The notes: generated by a model from the letters alone, not told the origin. Positions 24,534 to 33,531 are shown, counted from the stretch's first letter. The stretch: 43,666 nucleotides of DNA from an uncultured Sphingorhabdus sp. (GCA_937944295.1 CALDZL010000001.1:1-43666); one strand, 5' to 3'. Translations and numbers: made by a program.

Positions 24534-25694
24534 TTATATACTTTCTAAAACTTGGGTGATAGAGGTGCATATTTTATCCATGTCATCATCCAATAATGTG
24601 GGATGGACCATGAACATCATGCTGGTTTCGCCCAATTCTCTCGCTGTGGGTAGCCGCGTTGCGGGACGCCACGGCGTATTATCAAAAGCTTTCTCCAAAT
24701 AGATCTCTGAACATGTCCCATGCATTACAGGTACATTATGTTTGCGCAATTTGGCGACCAATGTATCGCGGTTAATTTGCGACTCTGGCCTAATATAGGC
24801 ATAATATTTATAATAGGCGTGGATAAATCCATTATCTGGTCTGGGCGTTCGTATGATGCTATCAAAAGGAGCAAGGGCCTGCGCTATCATCGCAGCATTT
24901 TTTGTACGGCGTGCATGCCAGTCTTGCATGCGCTGCAATTGGATGCGCCCTATTGCGGATTGTATTTCCAACATTCGCCAATTAGTACCAAAGCTCTCAT
25001 GGACAAAGCGAAATCCAGGTGGATGATCGCGATTATAAACGGCATCCCAATTTTTGCCATGATCTTTATAGGACCACATATATTGCCATAAATCAGTATC
25101 TTGCGTTGTAACCATGCCGCCCTCACCGCCCGTAGTCATAACCTTATCTTGGCAAAATGACCAAGCACTAATATGGCCAAAACTACCCACAGATTTTCCA
25201 TCAATTGTTGCACCATGCGCTTGGGCGCAATCCTCTATAACGGCAATATTATGCGTATTGGCCAATCGCATAATTGCGGGCATATCAGCAGGCCATCCCC
25301 CCAAATGTACAGGGATAATGGCCTTTGTCGCTCTGGTAATTTTAGGGGCTATGGTTTCTGCACTTAAATTGCCGCTATCATGATCTACATCTGCAAATAT
25401 AGGCGTTGCTCCAGCGGTCACCACGCTGGATACGGATGCGATAAAGCTGCGCGGAGTGACAATCACCTCATCACCTGCTTTGATACCCAATGCTTTTAAA
25501 GCAAGGTCCAATGCCAAAGTACCATTAGCAAGCGCTATGGCATAAGTGCTATTGGCCCATGCTGCAAATTCTCGTTCAAACTCCCGACCAATTTGCCCAG
25601 TCCAATAATTGACTTTATTCGATGCAATCACATCGCGAACGGCATCGGCTTCCTCATCGGTGAAATGCGGCCAAGAGGGATAAATATTATGCAT
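24534..25694 (-). CDS. DegT/DnrJ/EryC1/StrS-family aminotransferase
   Basis: This family of PLP enzymes transfers an amino group onto keto-sugar nucleotides (or catalyses related dehydrations) for amino sugars of surface glycans. The 386-residue protein has the substrate region LANGTLALDLALKALG, the strand EDCAQAHGATIDGKSVGSFG, and the internal aldimine Lys184 in SFCQDKVMTTGGEGGMV, so it should be a true aminotransferase rather than a dehydratase (those carry His). The exact product is not predictable; perosamine, viosamine or similar 4-amino sugars are possible. It is on its own on the minus strand between rfbA and the sulfotransferase, suggesting that the cluster was assembled piecemeal. 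Confidence 0.92.
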   Translation of the reverse strand: MHNIYPSWPHFTDEEADAVRDVIASNKVNYWTGQIGREFEREFAAWANSTYAIALANGTLALDLALKALGIKAGDEVIVTPRSFIASVSSVVTAGATPIFADVDHDSGNLSAETIAPKITRATKAIIPVHLGGWPADMPAIMRLANTHNIAVIEDCAQAHGATIDGKSVGSFGHISAWSFCQDKVMTTGGEGGMVTTQDTDLWQYMWSYKDHGKNWDAVYNRDHPPGFRFVHESFGTNWRMLEIQSAIGRIQLQRMQDWHARRTKNAAMIAQALAPFDSIIRTPRPDNGFIHAYYKYYAYIRPESQINRDTLVAKLRKHNVPVMHGTCSEIYLEKAFDNTPWRPATRLPTARELGETSMMFMVHPTLLDDDMDKICTSITQVLESI

Positions 25695-25891
25695 TGCTCA
25701 TTCCATTTGCCCTAGGTTTCTTGCCCTTATGGCAACTCGCACCTCAGCGTCAATCTTTATGATAATATCATCATTTTTAACCGTCTATGAAAAATGCATT
25801 GCAATAGCGATATCAAAGAGTCATGGAGTAAGTCTATGAGTAGATATATATATAATATCATTGCTATGACGCTATGTGTTGGGAGTGATAG

Positions 25892-26764
25892 ATGATAGAG
25901 GATTTACTAGAATTTACGCCAGTTATCATCATTGGTGCGGGGCGATCAGGCACCAACATTTTGCGTGATACATTGTGTAATATTGATGGTTTCACGACAT
26001 GGAATTGTGATGAAATTAATCCCATTTGGCGTCATGGCAATTTAGGTGCTAAGTATGATGAATTTGATGCAACCATGGCGACGCCTTCGGTTAAAAGATT
26101 TATACGTCATGCATTTCACCAACAATGGCAGCGCAGTGGTAAGCCAAATTATATTGTTGAAAAAACTTGCGCGAATAGTTTGCGCATTCCTTTCATTGCG
26201 CAAGTTTTCCCAGAAGCTAAATTTCTATTCATTGTGCGCGATGGTATCGATGTCTTGGCGTCAGCCAAAAAACGTTGGCGTGGAGAGATGGAAATGCAAA
26301 GCTGGCCTTATTATTGGGCTAAAATTCGGCATACGCCGATCTTGGATCTGCCTATTTATGGAGTGCGTTTTATGAGTGCACGTGCGCAATTATTGTTTGG
26401 AAATAAAGGGCATATGTCTTTTTGGGGGCCGCAATTTGCCGATATGGAAAATTTAGATAAAGACACACCATTGGATGAATTATGTGTACGGCAATGGCGG
26501 GCATGCGTTGAAAAAGCGCAGGATGATTTAGAAGTTTTGGGCGGTTATCATAGACTTAAATATGAAGACTTAACGGCGCAGCCACAACAAGAAATCAGCA
26601 ATATTATGCACTATCTGGGCGAAGATATTGCTAAGGAAAGCGTTGAGCAAGCTTGTGCATCGGTGCATCATAGTTCGGTTGGTAAAGGACGCGGCAATAG
26701 ACCGAGCGAGGCGATTATGCAATTAATCGGTCCTACATTAGAAAGATTTGGTTATGAAGGGTAA
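25892..26764 (+). CDS. Sulfotransferase family protein
   Basis: Sulfotransferases of this fold move a sulfuryl group from PAPS onto hydroxyls or amines. The 290-residue protein has the 5'-phosphosulfate loop near the N-terminus (IIIGAGRSGTNILRDTL, about residues 13-29) and the 3'-phosphate region (FPEAKFLFIVRDGIDVLASA) with Arg and Ser in usual places. A C-terminal loop, VGKGRGNRPSE, also fits. VEKTCANSLRIPFI supplies the K-T region before that. It is followed 12 bases later by the flippase, so sulfation of the exported glycan or its lipid-linked unit is a plausible role. No PAPS-synthesis genes are in the window. Confidence 0.85.
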   Translation: MIEDLLEFTPVIIIGAGRSGTNILRDTLCNIDGFTTWNCDEINPIWRHGNLGAKYDEFDATMATPSVKRFIRHAFHQQWQRSGKPNYIVEKTCANSLRIPFIAQVFPEAKFLFIVRDGIDVLASAKKRWRGEMEMQSWPYYWAKIRHTPILDLPIYGVRFMSARAQLLFGNKGHMSFWGPQFADMENLDKDTPLDELCVRQWRACVEKAQDDLEVLGGYHRLKYEDLTAQPQQEISNIMHYLGEDIAKESVEQACASVHHSSVGKGRGNRPSEAIMQLIGPTLERFGYEG

Positions 26765-26776
26765 AGCAATAGAATA

Positions 26777-28117
26777 ATGCGCCATTTTTCGCCTAAAGGA
26801 ATGCAGAGAAATAGCGTGACGAGCCTGATGGCGAGTGCGATGATGGTCATTCCTACATTCCTAATCCCATTTTTGCTTAATCGCACCATTACAATTGCAG
26901 AATATGCAATTTATGCAACGATATTATCTTATTTACCACTGGTGAATATTTTGGCACAATCGGTGCGATTGGCCAGTGCATCACGGATTAGAATATTGAA
27001 TGAAGGGCACTCTAATGAAGATGTGCAAGCTAGTTTTTTTGCTGTTATAATTGCGGCTGCAGTAATTCAAATCATAATTATTTCGATATTTACCGAATGG
27101 TTCTTGCAATGGAATAGCAATGCAGAGACAGCCCAAATTATGCGCTATGGTATCCATTGCCTAAATATTAATGTGATTGGAACGATTTTTATTGCACTGA
27201 TTGCGAGCAATGGGTCAGCGCGTTCTGATTTCCTTCCTGAAAATATTTCCAAGCCTTTGCCTAATTTATTTTTGGTGCTGGGTTTTGTAATTATATTTGC
27301 GGGTTTTTGGGATCAAAATTTGGATGTAATATTTTTGATTTTTGCGCTTTCACCTTGGCTCGTATTTATCATTCTGGGGATTATTTATTGGCCAGAATTG
27401 GGTGCTATCATTGGTAAAATTTCATTGATTAAAACATCTATTATAGCATATTTTTTCCGTACCTATTTGGGGCATAGTTGGTGGAACTTAATGGCTTATT
27501 TGGCGACTATGGTTTCAGTAACATTGGTCGCATTATTCCATGACCAATATATTGTAGCATTTAGCATTGCGACTATGGTGGTTTCCTTGAGTGCAGCGAT
27601 TCCTATCGCTATTATGGGACCATTGGCCATTAAAGTGAATATGGTGGATAATGAAAAAATGCCTGAGAAACTATTATTTTTTCGCAATGTTAACTCTTAT
27701 TTCCAAATCTATATTATTGCTATTGCAATTGCTATCTTACTGATACCAGAGCAATTTTATATCTTGTGGGTTGGTCCAATATTGGGGCCAGAGGTCCAGA
27801 TATTCATATATTATCTCTTGCCTGCTTATGCGCTACGCCTGCTTAATATGGCATTTAATATTTATGTCATATCCTATAGTAAGCAGGAAAAATTGATATT
27901 AAGTCCAGCAATCGAAGCCTTTGTAGCTACTATTGGTGGATTAATTTTAGGTAATATGTTGGGCGTAGAAGGTATTGCTTTAGCATTATTACTCGCAGCA
28001 CTTATACGCACCCTATTAACAATCTTTGTGGACCGTATAATTTTGGATGATCATGTTAAAATTACGAAGCGTGATTTTTTATTTTCCTACCCAGAGACGT
28101 TAAAGCGGCATTTATGA
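26777..28117 (+). CDS. Wzx-like polysaccharide flippase
   Basis: This is a 446-residue hydrophobic protein with about 12 predicted membrane helices; clear ones are near 17-37 (SLMASAMMVIPTFLIPFLL), 86-106 (FFAVIIAAAVIQIIIISIF) and 150-170, continuing to the last pair (AFVATIGGLILGNMLGVEGIALALLLAALI). This is the pattern of the MOP-superfamily O-antigen/capsule translocases that flip undecaprenyl-linked oligosaccharide. Primary sequence in this family is poorly conserved, so the call rests on topology and context between a sulfotransferase and a glycosyltransferase. Its end overlaps the convergent GT4 gene by 6 bases. Confidence 0.82.
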   Translation: MRHFSPKGMQRNSVTSLMASAMMVIPTFLIPFLLNRTITIAEYAIYATILSYLPLVNILAQSVRLASASRIRILNEGHSNEDVQASFFAVIIAAAVIQIIIISIFTEWFLQWNSNAETAQIMRYGIHCLNINVIGTIFIALIASNGSARSDFLPENISKPLPNLFLVLGFVIIFAGFWDQNLDVIFLIFALSPWLVFIILGIIYWPELGAIIGKISLIKTSIIAYFFRTYLGHSWWNLMAYLATMVSVTLVALFHDQYIVAFSIATMVVSLSAAIPIAIMGPLAIKVNMVDNEKMPEKLLFFRNVNSYFQIYIIAIAIAILLIPEQFYILWVGPILGPEVQIFIYYLLPAYALRLLNMAFNIYVISYSKQEKLILSPAIEAFVATIGGLILGNMLGVEGIALALLLAALIRTLLTIFVDRIILDDHVKITKRDFLFSYPETLKRHL

Positions 28118-29341
28118 TTGCTGATATAATTCACTGACCATAGTATCCCATTGCGATAAAATTGCGGGTAAGCTCATTTCTTCTCGCACAATCTTTACCT
28201 GTGTGGCCATATGTAGCCGTAATGCTGTGTCTTCGCTGAGGCGTTTTATTGCTTTGGATAAACCCTCTATATCATCGGGCGCGACCACCAGAGCAACCTC
28301 ACGCTCGCTGCAAAATTGCGCCAATGCACTATCGGGCTCGACAATCACCAAAGCAGGCAATCCCAAATCCCAATAAGTGAGGGTCTTGGATGGGAAAGCA
28401 AATTGATATACGCCAGCCTCTAGCGATACAATACCAATATCGGCTGTAGCAATCTCATGGCGCGCCTGTTCAAAAGGGCGGTGTGCGAGAAAATGAATAT
28501 TATCTATATTTTGGCTGCGCGATTTCAGCATATCCAATGCTTTACCCTCGCCCATAAAAGTGAGCATGATATTGTCAGATTGCGTTAAATGCATGGCATC
28601 AATCACATTTTCTAATTTTTGAAATAAACCTAAGTTACCCGCAAAGATAAAATTGACCTTGTCGCTTTTTGCTTCGCTTTGCTTGTCTGAAGGCGATGAA
28701 ATTTCTGCCTTTGCGGGTGCATCAAAAGATTGCAGACCAAAATTATTAATAATGCGGATATTATCATCATTGCCCGTAAGGCTGCTCACCTTATTGGCCA
28801 TATCCTGTGACAGGGTGATGATACGGTCTGCTCTCTTTCGCGTGCTACGCTCAATGAGAGCCAATAATTTATAGAGCGGATTGCTGGGTTTCAAATAACC
28901 CATATGCGATGCTAATTCAGGATATATATCTTGGATATGATAGAGGAGTTTTGCGTCAAAGATCCGCGTGATTAGACTTGCTGATGCGCCTTGGATAACT
29001 GGAGGTATAGACGCGCTCCATATCAGGTCATAGCGCTGCCCTCTTATGCGAGAGGCGATTGATTTACATATAGCACGGCCCGCAAATGCAAAGCTGCCCA
29101 ATTTACGCATGAGGGCAATATTCGCAAAAGGAAAACGCTGCAGGCGTATGATATTGATGCCGTCTAAATCCTCATGGCGCGGGCTTTGTTTAGCAAGGTC
29201 GCTTACTTTATAACAAGGCTGTTCGCACCATATTTCAACGCTATGGCCATTCTCAACCAAACGGCCGGCCAATGTGCGCAACATAGAAGCATAGGGCGGG
29301 CTGTCGGGCCAAAAATGACGATAGATGATGAGTATCTTCAT
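28112..29341 (-). CDS. Glycosyltransferase family 4 (WbuB-like)
   Basis: GT4 enzymes are retaining GT-B glycosyltransferases. The 409-residue protein begins with the acceptor-side Rossmann motif (MKILIIYRHFWPDSPPYASMLRTLAGRLVENGHSVEIWCE), has the donor-domain start (VNFIFAGNLGLFQKLENVIDAM) and ends with a region that in GT4 carries the EX7E motif. The N-terminal YRHFWPDSPP resembles WbuB/WbjE-type enzymes that add L-FucNAc, and the next genes upstream make UDP-L-FucNAc, so that donor is likely by inference. Start ATG 29341 follows AGGA; a TTG two codons earlier is less likely. It overlaps no gene on its own strand and is separated by 2 bases from the sugar transferase stop. Confidence 0.88.
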   Translation of the reverse strand: MKILIIYRHFWPDSPPYASMLRTLAGRLVENGHSVEIWCEQPCYKVSDLAKQSPRHEDLDGINIIRLQRFPFANIALMRKLGSFAFAGRAICKSIASRIRGQRYDLIWSASIPPVIQGASASLITRIFDAKLLYHIQDIYPELASHMGYLKPSNPLYKLLALIERSTRKRADRIITLSQDMANKVSSLTGNDDNIRIINNFGLQSFDAPAKAEISSPSDKQSEAKSDKVNFIFAGNLGLFQKLENVIDAMHLTQSDNIMLTFMGEGKALDMLKSRSQNIDNIHFLAHRPFEQARHEIATADIGIVSLEAGVYQFAFPSKTLTYWDLGLPALVIVEPDSALAQFCSEREVALVVAPDDIEGLSKAIKRLSEDTALRLHMATQVKIVREEMSLPAILSQWDTMVSELYQQS

Positions 29342-29343
29342 GC

Positions 29344-29946
29344 TCAAGTCCTACTTAGCGTGCGCCATAATAGGCGTAAATCTTCGGTAAAACTATAATT
29401 ATCCAAATAAGCGCGATTGATGGCGACTTTATCGGGCCACAAAACCGTATCATTATAGGCTTGCGGGTCATCTTGCGCTGCTAAAATATCCTCTTCATTG
29501 CGATATTTTAGCGTCGCTGGCCCTGTGATACCAGGGCGCAACTCCAAAATTTTTCTATCATCCCCTATTAACATATCAGCATATCCAGACATGTCAGGCC
29601 TCGGTCCAATGAAGGACATTTCACCGATGATAATATTCCATAATTGCGGTAATTCATCAATTTTGCTTTTGCGAAAAAAAGCCCCTGATTGTGATATACG
29701 CGCATCATTGGATGCTGTGACATAACCCTCTTTGGATGCATCATTGGCGCGCATCGTGCGTATCTTATAAATGGTGAAAGGCTTGCCATGCCTGCCTATG
29801 CGTATCTGCGAAAATAAGCCGCTGGCTTTGCAATCTATGTGCGCTATGAGCATAGCTATTAATAGGATTGGCCATGTCAGCAGCAATAATATGATTGCCA
29901 TTATGACATCAAATATCCGTTTTATGGCCCGTTGCAATAAGGTCAA
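29344..29946 (-). CDS. Initiating sugar-phosphate transferase (PglC/WecA-type monotopic PGT)
   Basis: These enzymes transfer a sugar-1-phosphate from a UDP-sugar to undecaprenyl phosphate, starting repeat-unit assembly. The 200-residue protein has the re-entrant membrane helix (IKRIFDVIMAIILLLLTWPILL), the catalytic-domain motifs QIRIGRHGKPFTIYKIRTM and PQLWNIIIGEMSFIGPRPDM, and the short PglC-like length. The frame is open to a TTG at 29994 inside wecB; I prefer TTG 29946 because AAGGG is placed 6-7 bases upstream. No ATG lies near the start, so a TTG start is required. Given its neighbours, UDP-FucNAc or a related sugar is a reasonable donor but unproven. Confidence 0.9.
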   Translation of the reverse strand: MTLLQRAIKRIFDVIMAIILLLLTWPILLIAMLIAHIDCKASGLFSQIRIGRHGKPFTIYKIRTMRANDASKEGYVTASNDARISQSGAFFRKSKIDELPQLWNIIIGEMSFIGPRPDMSGYADMLIGDDRKILELRPGITGPATLKYRNEEDILAAQDDPQAYNDTVLWPDKVAINRAYLDNYSFTEDLRLLWRTLSRT

Positions 29947-29960
29947 AGAATTAGGCCCTT

Positions 29961-31097
29961 TTAAATATAGTCGTGTATCCTGATGCCATCCCAATCATTC
30001 GACAGGCGCGCGCTTCCCATGATTAATTTAACTACCCGTTCCGATGTATTTTTGATTTGATAATCATTGGGGATGATGTTTTTACGATCTTTATGCAGCG
30101 TGCTTACCAATTGAACCGCCTCTAATATCGTATCGCTATTCAGGCCTGTTGCAATGATGCTGCCAGTATCAATCGCTTCTGGCCGTTCAATAGCATCGCG
30201 CGGGGTGATTGCAGGAAAATCCAATAGGCTGGACTCTTCGGCGATGGTGCCGCTATCGCTAATCGCGCAAAAGCTGTTCATTTGCAGAGCATTATAGTCA
30301 TGAAAACCAAAAGGTTTCATATCCTTAATATTGGAATGCAGCGACAGGCCTTCGATGGCGTCAAGACGTTTGCGGGTGCGCGGATGGGTCGATAATATGA
30401 TCGGATAATCATAGGCTTCGGCCAATTTATTCAGCGCATCTATCAGCTGCATGAGACGCTCTTTACTATCGACATTTTCCTCACGGTGCAGGGATGCGAT
30501 AAAATATTGACTTTTATGCAGTGATAGCTGCGATAATATATCCGATGCTTCGATCTTTTCACGATAATGATCTAAAACTTCGCGCATTGGCGAGCCTGTC
30601 AAATAGATACGGCGATGCTCCATACCTTCGCTTAGCAAGTGGCGGCGTGCATGCTCGGTATAGACCAGATTAAAATCGCTAATATGATCAACCATGCGGC
30701 GATTGGTTTCTTCGGGTACATTGCGATCGAAGCTGCGGTTGCCAGCTTCCATATGATAGACTGGTATTTTCATTCGCCGTGCTATTAATGCAGCTATCGC
30801 GCTATTAGTATCGCCCAATATGAGGATTGCATCTGGGCGGTTATTTTGTAATTCTTTTTCGGTTTCCACCAATATGCCGCCCAAAACATTACCCAAGGAT
30901 GATGTATCAACGCCCATGAAATGATCGGGTTTGCGTACGCCTAAATCTTTGAAAAACACTTCATTCAATGCATAGTCCCAATTTTGGCCCGTATGAATGA
31001 TGCGGTGGTTCACATGATTATCCAGCCTATTCATGACCCGCGAGAGGCGGATAATCTCTGGCCGTGTGCCTAATATTGTGGTGATATTTAATGTCAT
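29961..31097 (-). CDS. wecB: UDP-N-acetylglucosamine 2-epimerase (WecB/FnlC-type)
   Basis: This is the non-hydrolysing UDP-HexNAc 2-epimerase fold. The 378-residue protein has GTRPEIIRLSRVM, ILGDTNSAIAA, the signature HMEAGNRSFDRNVPEETNRR, and SDSGTIAEESSLLDFPAI. Next to capF and capE homologues it most likely acts as FnlC/CapG, epimerising C2 in the last step of UDP-N-acetyl-L-fucosamine synthesis, rather than making UDP-ManNAc. Arg instead of the common Lys follows GTRPEII, a change seen in this subgroup. It is followed closely by the sugar transferase, whose longest frame overlaps it. Confidence 0.9.
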   Translation of the reverse strand: MTLNITTILGTRPEIIRLSRVMNRLDNHVNHRIIHTGQNWDYALNEVFFKDLGVRKPDHFMGVDTSSLGNVLGGILVETEKELQNNRPDAILILGDTNSAIAALIARRMKIPVYHMEAGNRSFDRNVPEETNRRMVDHISDFNLVYTEHARRHLLSEGMEHRRIYLTGSPMREVLDHYREKIEASDILSQLSLHKSQYFIASLHREENVDSKERLMQLIDALNKLAEAYDYPIILSTHPRTRKRLDAIEGLSLHSNIKDMKPFGFHDYNALQMNSFCAISDSGTIAEESSLLDFPAITPRDAIERPEAIDTGSIIATGLNSDTILEAVQLVSTLHKDRKNIIPNDYQIKNTSERVVKLIMGSARLSNDWDGIRIHDYI

Positions 31098-31107
31098 AAT
31101 CTATATC

Positions 31108-32214
31108 TCAAACAGGGTCAGCGAATGTATCGGGGTTGCTGGGGTTAAAAATATTATGCGCCCAGAAAAATGTAATCACATCCTGATCCCCGATATTTTC
31201 TATATTATGCGTGTGCAATGGGATTTGGTCAATCGCTACGGGAGTATCGCCTGACACATGAAATATATGTACTTCGTTGGTTAAGACTTTGCGGATACGA
31301 ATAATGGCCTCGCCCGATACGACTAAGAAACGCTCGACCAAGCCGATATGGAAATGATCTCCGCGTATTTTACCGGGGGCTGTGGTGGATAAAAATGTAT
31401 GGCTGGCATTGCCGCCCTTTGCGCTTTCAAATAATGTGCCGCGATGGTCAGAATTTACCTTCATCGCCTTTGGGTAATGATGTGGATAGGCTGCGCTACG
31501 ATAGCTGTTGAATAATGTTAAATCAAAATCATCGGATAGATCGGGGAAGATATTATCCTGATAGAGCGCATGGAAATGGCTAAGCTTATCATATAAGTCG
31601 CTGATGCTCATGTCGCGGCCTTGAGGGTTTATATCACCCGTTTTTTCCGTTAATATTGCATCAATGGCAATGTCTGCGGCTGCCCCAGCATGCAGCAGGT
31701 TAACGCGGCCTTCTGGATTAATCTCTGGTGTTTTATCATTCAACAGGCAATCAATTAGAGTTGCTGTGACGTTATTGTAATTAGGCCGCGCGCATTCACC
31801 AAAAATATGCGGCAAAATCATATTGGTATAGCGATTGGCATATTGGGATAATATCTCTCCTGCGATACGCTTGGCATTGCCATAGGGTGTGTCATGCGCG
31901 GCATGGCTGCTGTTGGCATAGACGATATGCGGATTAATCCGAGCCTTGGTGCAAGCCTCTACTAGTTTTTGCGCAATATCGGGATTGGCCGTTTCGACAT
32001 CATCGCCGCGGTTGACGCCAGCAAAATGGAGGATTGCATCCACCCCATGCAGATGCTGGGATAAGTTATCATCGAATGTGGAATGGTCAATTTGAATAAT
32101 ATTATAAGGCGTTTCATCGCCGTTAAAGCGCGCACTGCAGTTGGCGGCATGAAGATGCGCCGCGCTATGCCAGCCAAGAAGCCCTTTTGCGCCAGTGATG
32201 GCGATACGCCTCAT
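31108..32214 (-). CDS. capF: CapF/FnlB bifunctional SDR-cupin enzyme of UDP-L-FucNAc synthesis
   Basis: CapF reduces and epimerises the 4-keto intermediate toward UDP-L-FucNAc/TalNAc. The 368-residue protein has an N-terminal short-chain dehydrogenase (ITGAKGLLGWH, about 5-15; FAGVNRGDD), a YGNAKRIAGE segment with the YxxxK pair, and a C-terminal cupin from about 245 (HRGTLFESAKGGNASHTFLS; RGDHFHIGLVERFLVVSGEA). This fusion is diagnostic for CapF/FnlB/WbjC. ATG 32214 is chosen because it overlaps the capE stop by one base (TAATG) and follows GGAA; an ATG 12 bases earlier is an alternative. Confidence 0.93.
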   Translation of the reverse strand: MRRIAITGAKGLLGWHSAAHLHAANCSARFNGDETPYNIIQIDHSTFDDNLSQHLHGVDAILHFAGVNRGDDVETANPDIAQKLVEACTKARINPHIVYANSSHAAHDTPYGNAKRIAGEILSQYANRYTNMILPHIFGECARPNYNNVTATLIDCLLNDKTPEINPEGRVNLLHAGAAADIAIDAILTEKTGDINPQGRDMSISDLYDKLSHFHALYQDNIFPDLSDDFDLTLFNSYRSAAYPHHYPKAMKVNSDHRGTLFESAKGGNASHTFLSTTAPGKIRGDHFHIGLVERFLVVSGEAIIRIRKVLTNEVHIFHVSGDTPVAIDQIPLHTHNIENIGDQDVITFFWAHNIFNPSNPDTFADPV

Positions 32215-33251
32215 TATGCGTTCCATGCCTTTAATTCGTTTTGAATTTCGGGCAGAGCAAGCAATATATCTTTGACGCCCTGGACATCAAGGCGCTGCGT
32301 ATTATGGCTGTGATAATCCTCTAATGGTCCTGTTTTTTCAACACCTTCAGAGAAATAAGCGCTATAATGCAGATCGCGCGCATCTAGCCTTAAACGCCAA
32401 TATTCGTCCATATCTTGTGCGGTGGTTAGCTCTTGCAAGCTGGCCAATGTTTCATATAATTTTTCAGCATGACGCCAGCCGATGGTTTTAACCTCATGGT
32501 CGGGGCGGCCAAATAGTTCGAGCAAGCCTGTTACCAAATCTTCTATCGTGCTAGCGGCGGCTTTTTTGATGAATAAATCACCTTGGCGTGCATGTTCAAA
32601 AGCAAAATTCACCAGCTCAACACTATCGCTGAGCGGCATTAAAAAGCGCGTCATTTGCGGCTCTGTAATGGTAATGGGAATGCCTTGTTTAATCTGGTTC
32701 ACAAATAATGGAATGACCGAACCGCGCGAATACATAACATTGCCATAGCGCACACAGCTGATGGTGGTGTCGGCATCGGTACCAATTTCACGGGCTGCGG
32801 CTTGGACCAATTTTTCCATCATCGCTTTGGACAGGCCCATCGCATTAATCGGCATGACGGCCTTATCCGTAGAGAGGCAGACTAAGCTTTTGACCTGCTG
32901 ATCTATCGCGCTGCGGATTACATTTTCGCTACCCAATATATTGGTACGCACCGCCTCTAATGGGAAAAATTCGCATGACGGCACTTGTTTGAGGGCCGCT
33001 GCATGAAAACAAGCATCCACACCCTTCATAGCGCGGTCAACGCTGGTGCGATCACGCACATCACCGATGAAAAAGCGCACGCGTGGATCGGTAATTTGAT
33101 TGCGCAGCATATCTTGTTTTTCTTCATCGCGGCTGAAAACGCGCACTTCCGAAATATCTTCCTTTAGCAGCCCTTTGAGCATGGTCTTGCCAAAACTGCC
33201 AGTGCCGCCTGTGATTAAAACCTTTGAAATAGCAGATGATAATTGGGCCAA
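32214..33251 (-). CDS. capE: CapE/FnlA UDP-GlcNAc 4,6-dehydratase/5-epimerase
   Basis: CapE begins UDP-L-FucNAc synthesis by inverting 4,6-dehydration of UDP-GlcNAc. The 345-residue protein has GGTGSFGKTML near 15-25, STDKAVMPINAMGLSKAMMEK with the M-x3-K catalytic pair that replaces Y-x3-K in this group, and RYGNVMYSRGSVIPLF. The family end is complete (DYHSHNTQRLDVQGVKDILLALP). The start is a TTG at 33251, supported by AAGGA five bases upstream; the first ATG is far inside. It heads a minus-strand operon capE-capF-wecB-PGT-GT4 with a 280-base promoter region shared with the divergent Crp/Fnr gene. Confidence 0.93.
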   Translation of the reverse strand: MAQLSSAISKVLITGGTGSFGKTMLKGLLKEDISEVRVFSRDEEKQDMLRNQITDPRVRFFIGDVRDRTSVDRAMKGVDACFHAAALKQVPSCEFFPLEAVRTNILGSENVIRSAIDQQVKSLVCLSTDKAVMPINAMGLSKAMMEKLVQAAAREIGTDADTTISCVRYGNVMYSRGSVIPLFVNQIKQGIPITITEPQMTRFLMPLSDSVELVNFAFEHARQGDLFIKKAAASTIEDLVTGLLELFGRPDHEVKTIGWRHAEKLYETLASLQELTTAQDMDEYWRLRLDARDLHYSAYFSEGVEKTGPLEDYHSHNTQRLDVQGVKDILLALPEIQNELKAWNA

Positions 33252-33531
33252 AGCTTTTCCTTAATATTGCAAATATATAGCAAATCTATGCGATTATATG
33301 GTTAACAAATCGTTAATTTGGGCACTATAAGATTTACTATAACATTGTTCCCGATTTGCAACCATGGCGCATGTTATAATTATTATTATAGAGTTATTTA
33401 CTGTGATGGAACTCACGGATCGATCTTGTTATAGATGTTATTCTTGATTAGCAGCTATGTTATTGTAGCATGTTAAAGAGGATATTTAGGAGGCGGAGCA
33501 GTTTATCGATAGTGAGGAACATATTGCTGCT
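33252..33531. other. Divergent promoter region between capE and the Crp/Fnr gene
   Basis: A 280-base AT-rich intergenic region. It contains the Crp-like palindrome at 33402-33417 (listed separately) and, nearer the Crp gene, an AGGAGG at 33488-33493 and GAGGA at 33514-33518. No clean -35/-10 pair was recognised. Confidence 0.4.
33402..33417. promoter_or_regulatory. Crp-like operator TGTGA-N6-TCACG
   Basis: The sequence TGTGA-tggaac-TCACG matches the Crp consensus TGTGA-N6-TCACA at nine of ten fixed positions. It is 115 bases upstream of the Crp/Fnr reading frame and 151 bases from capE, so it could serve autoregulation, control of the UDP-FucNAc operon, or both. Confidence 0.5.

Noticed and set aside
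24720-25383. Plus-strand frames within the aminotransferase gene
   Set aside because: They are antisense to a clear DegT-family gene with all motifs and have no independent support.
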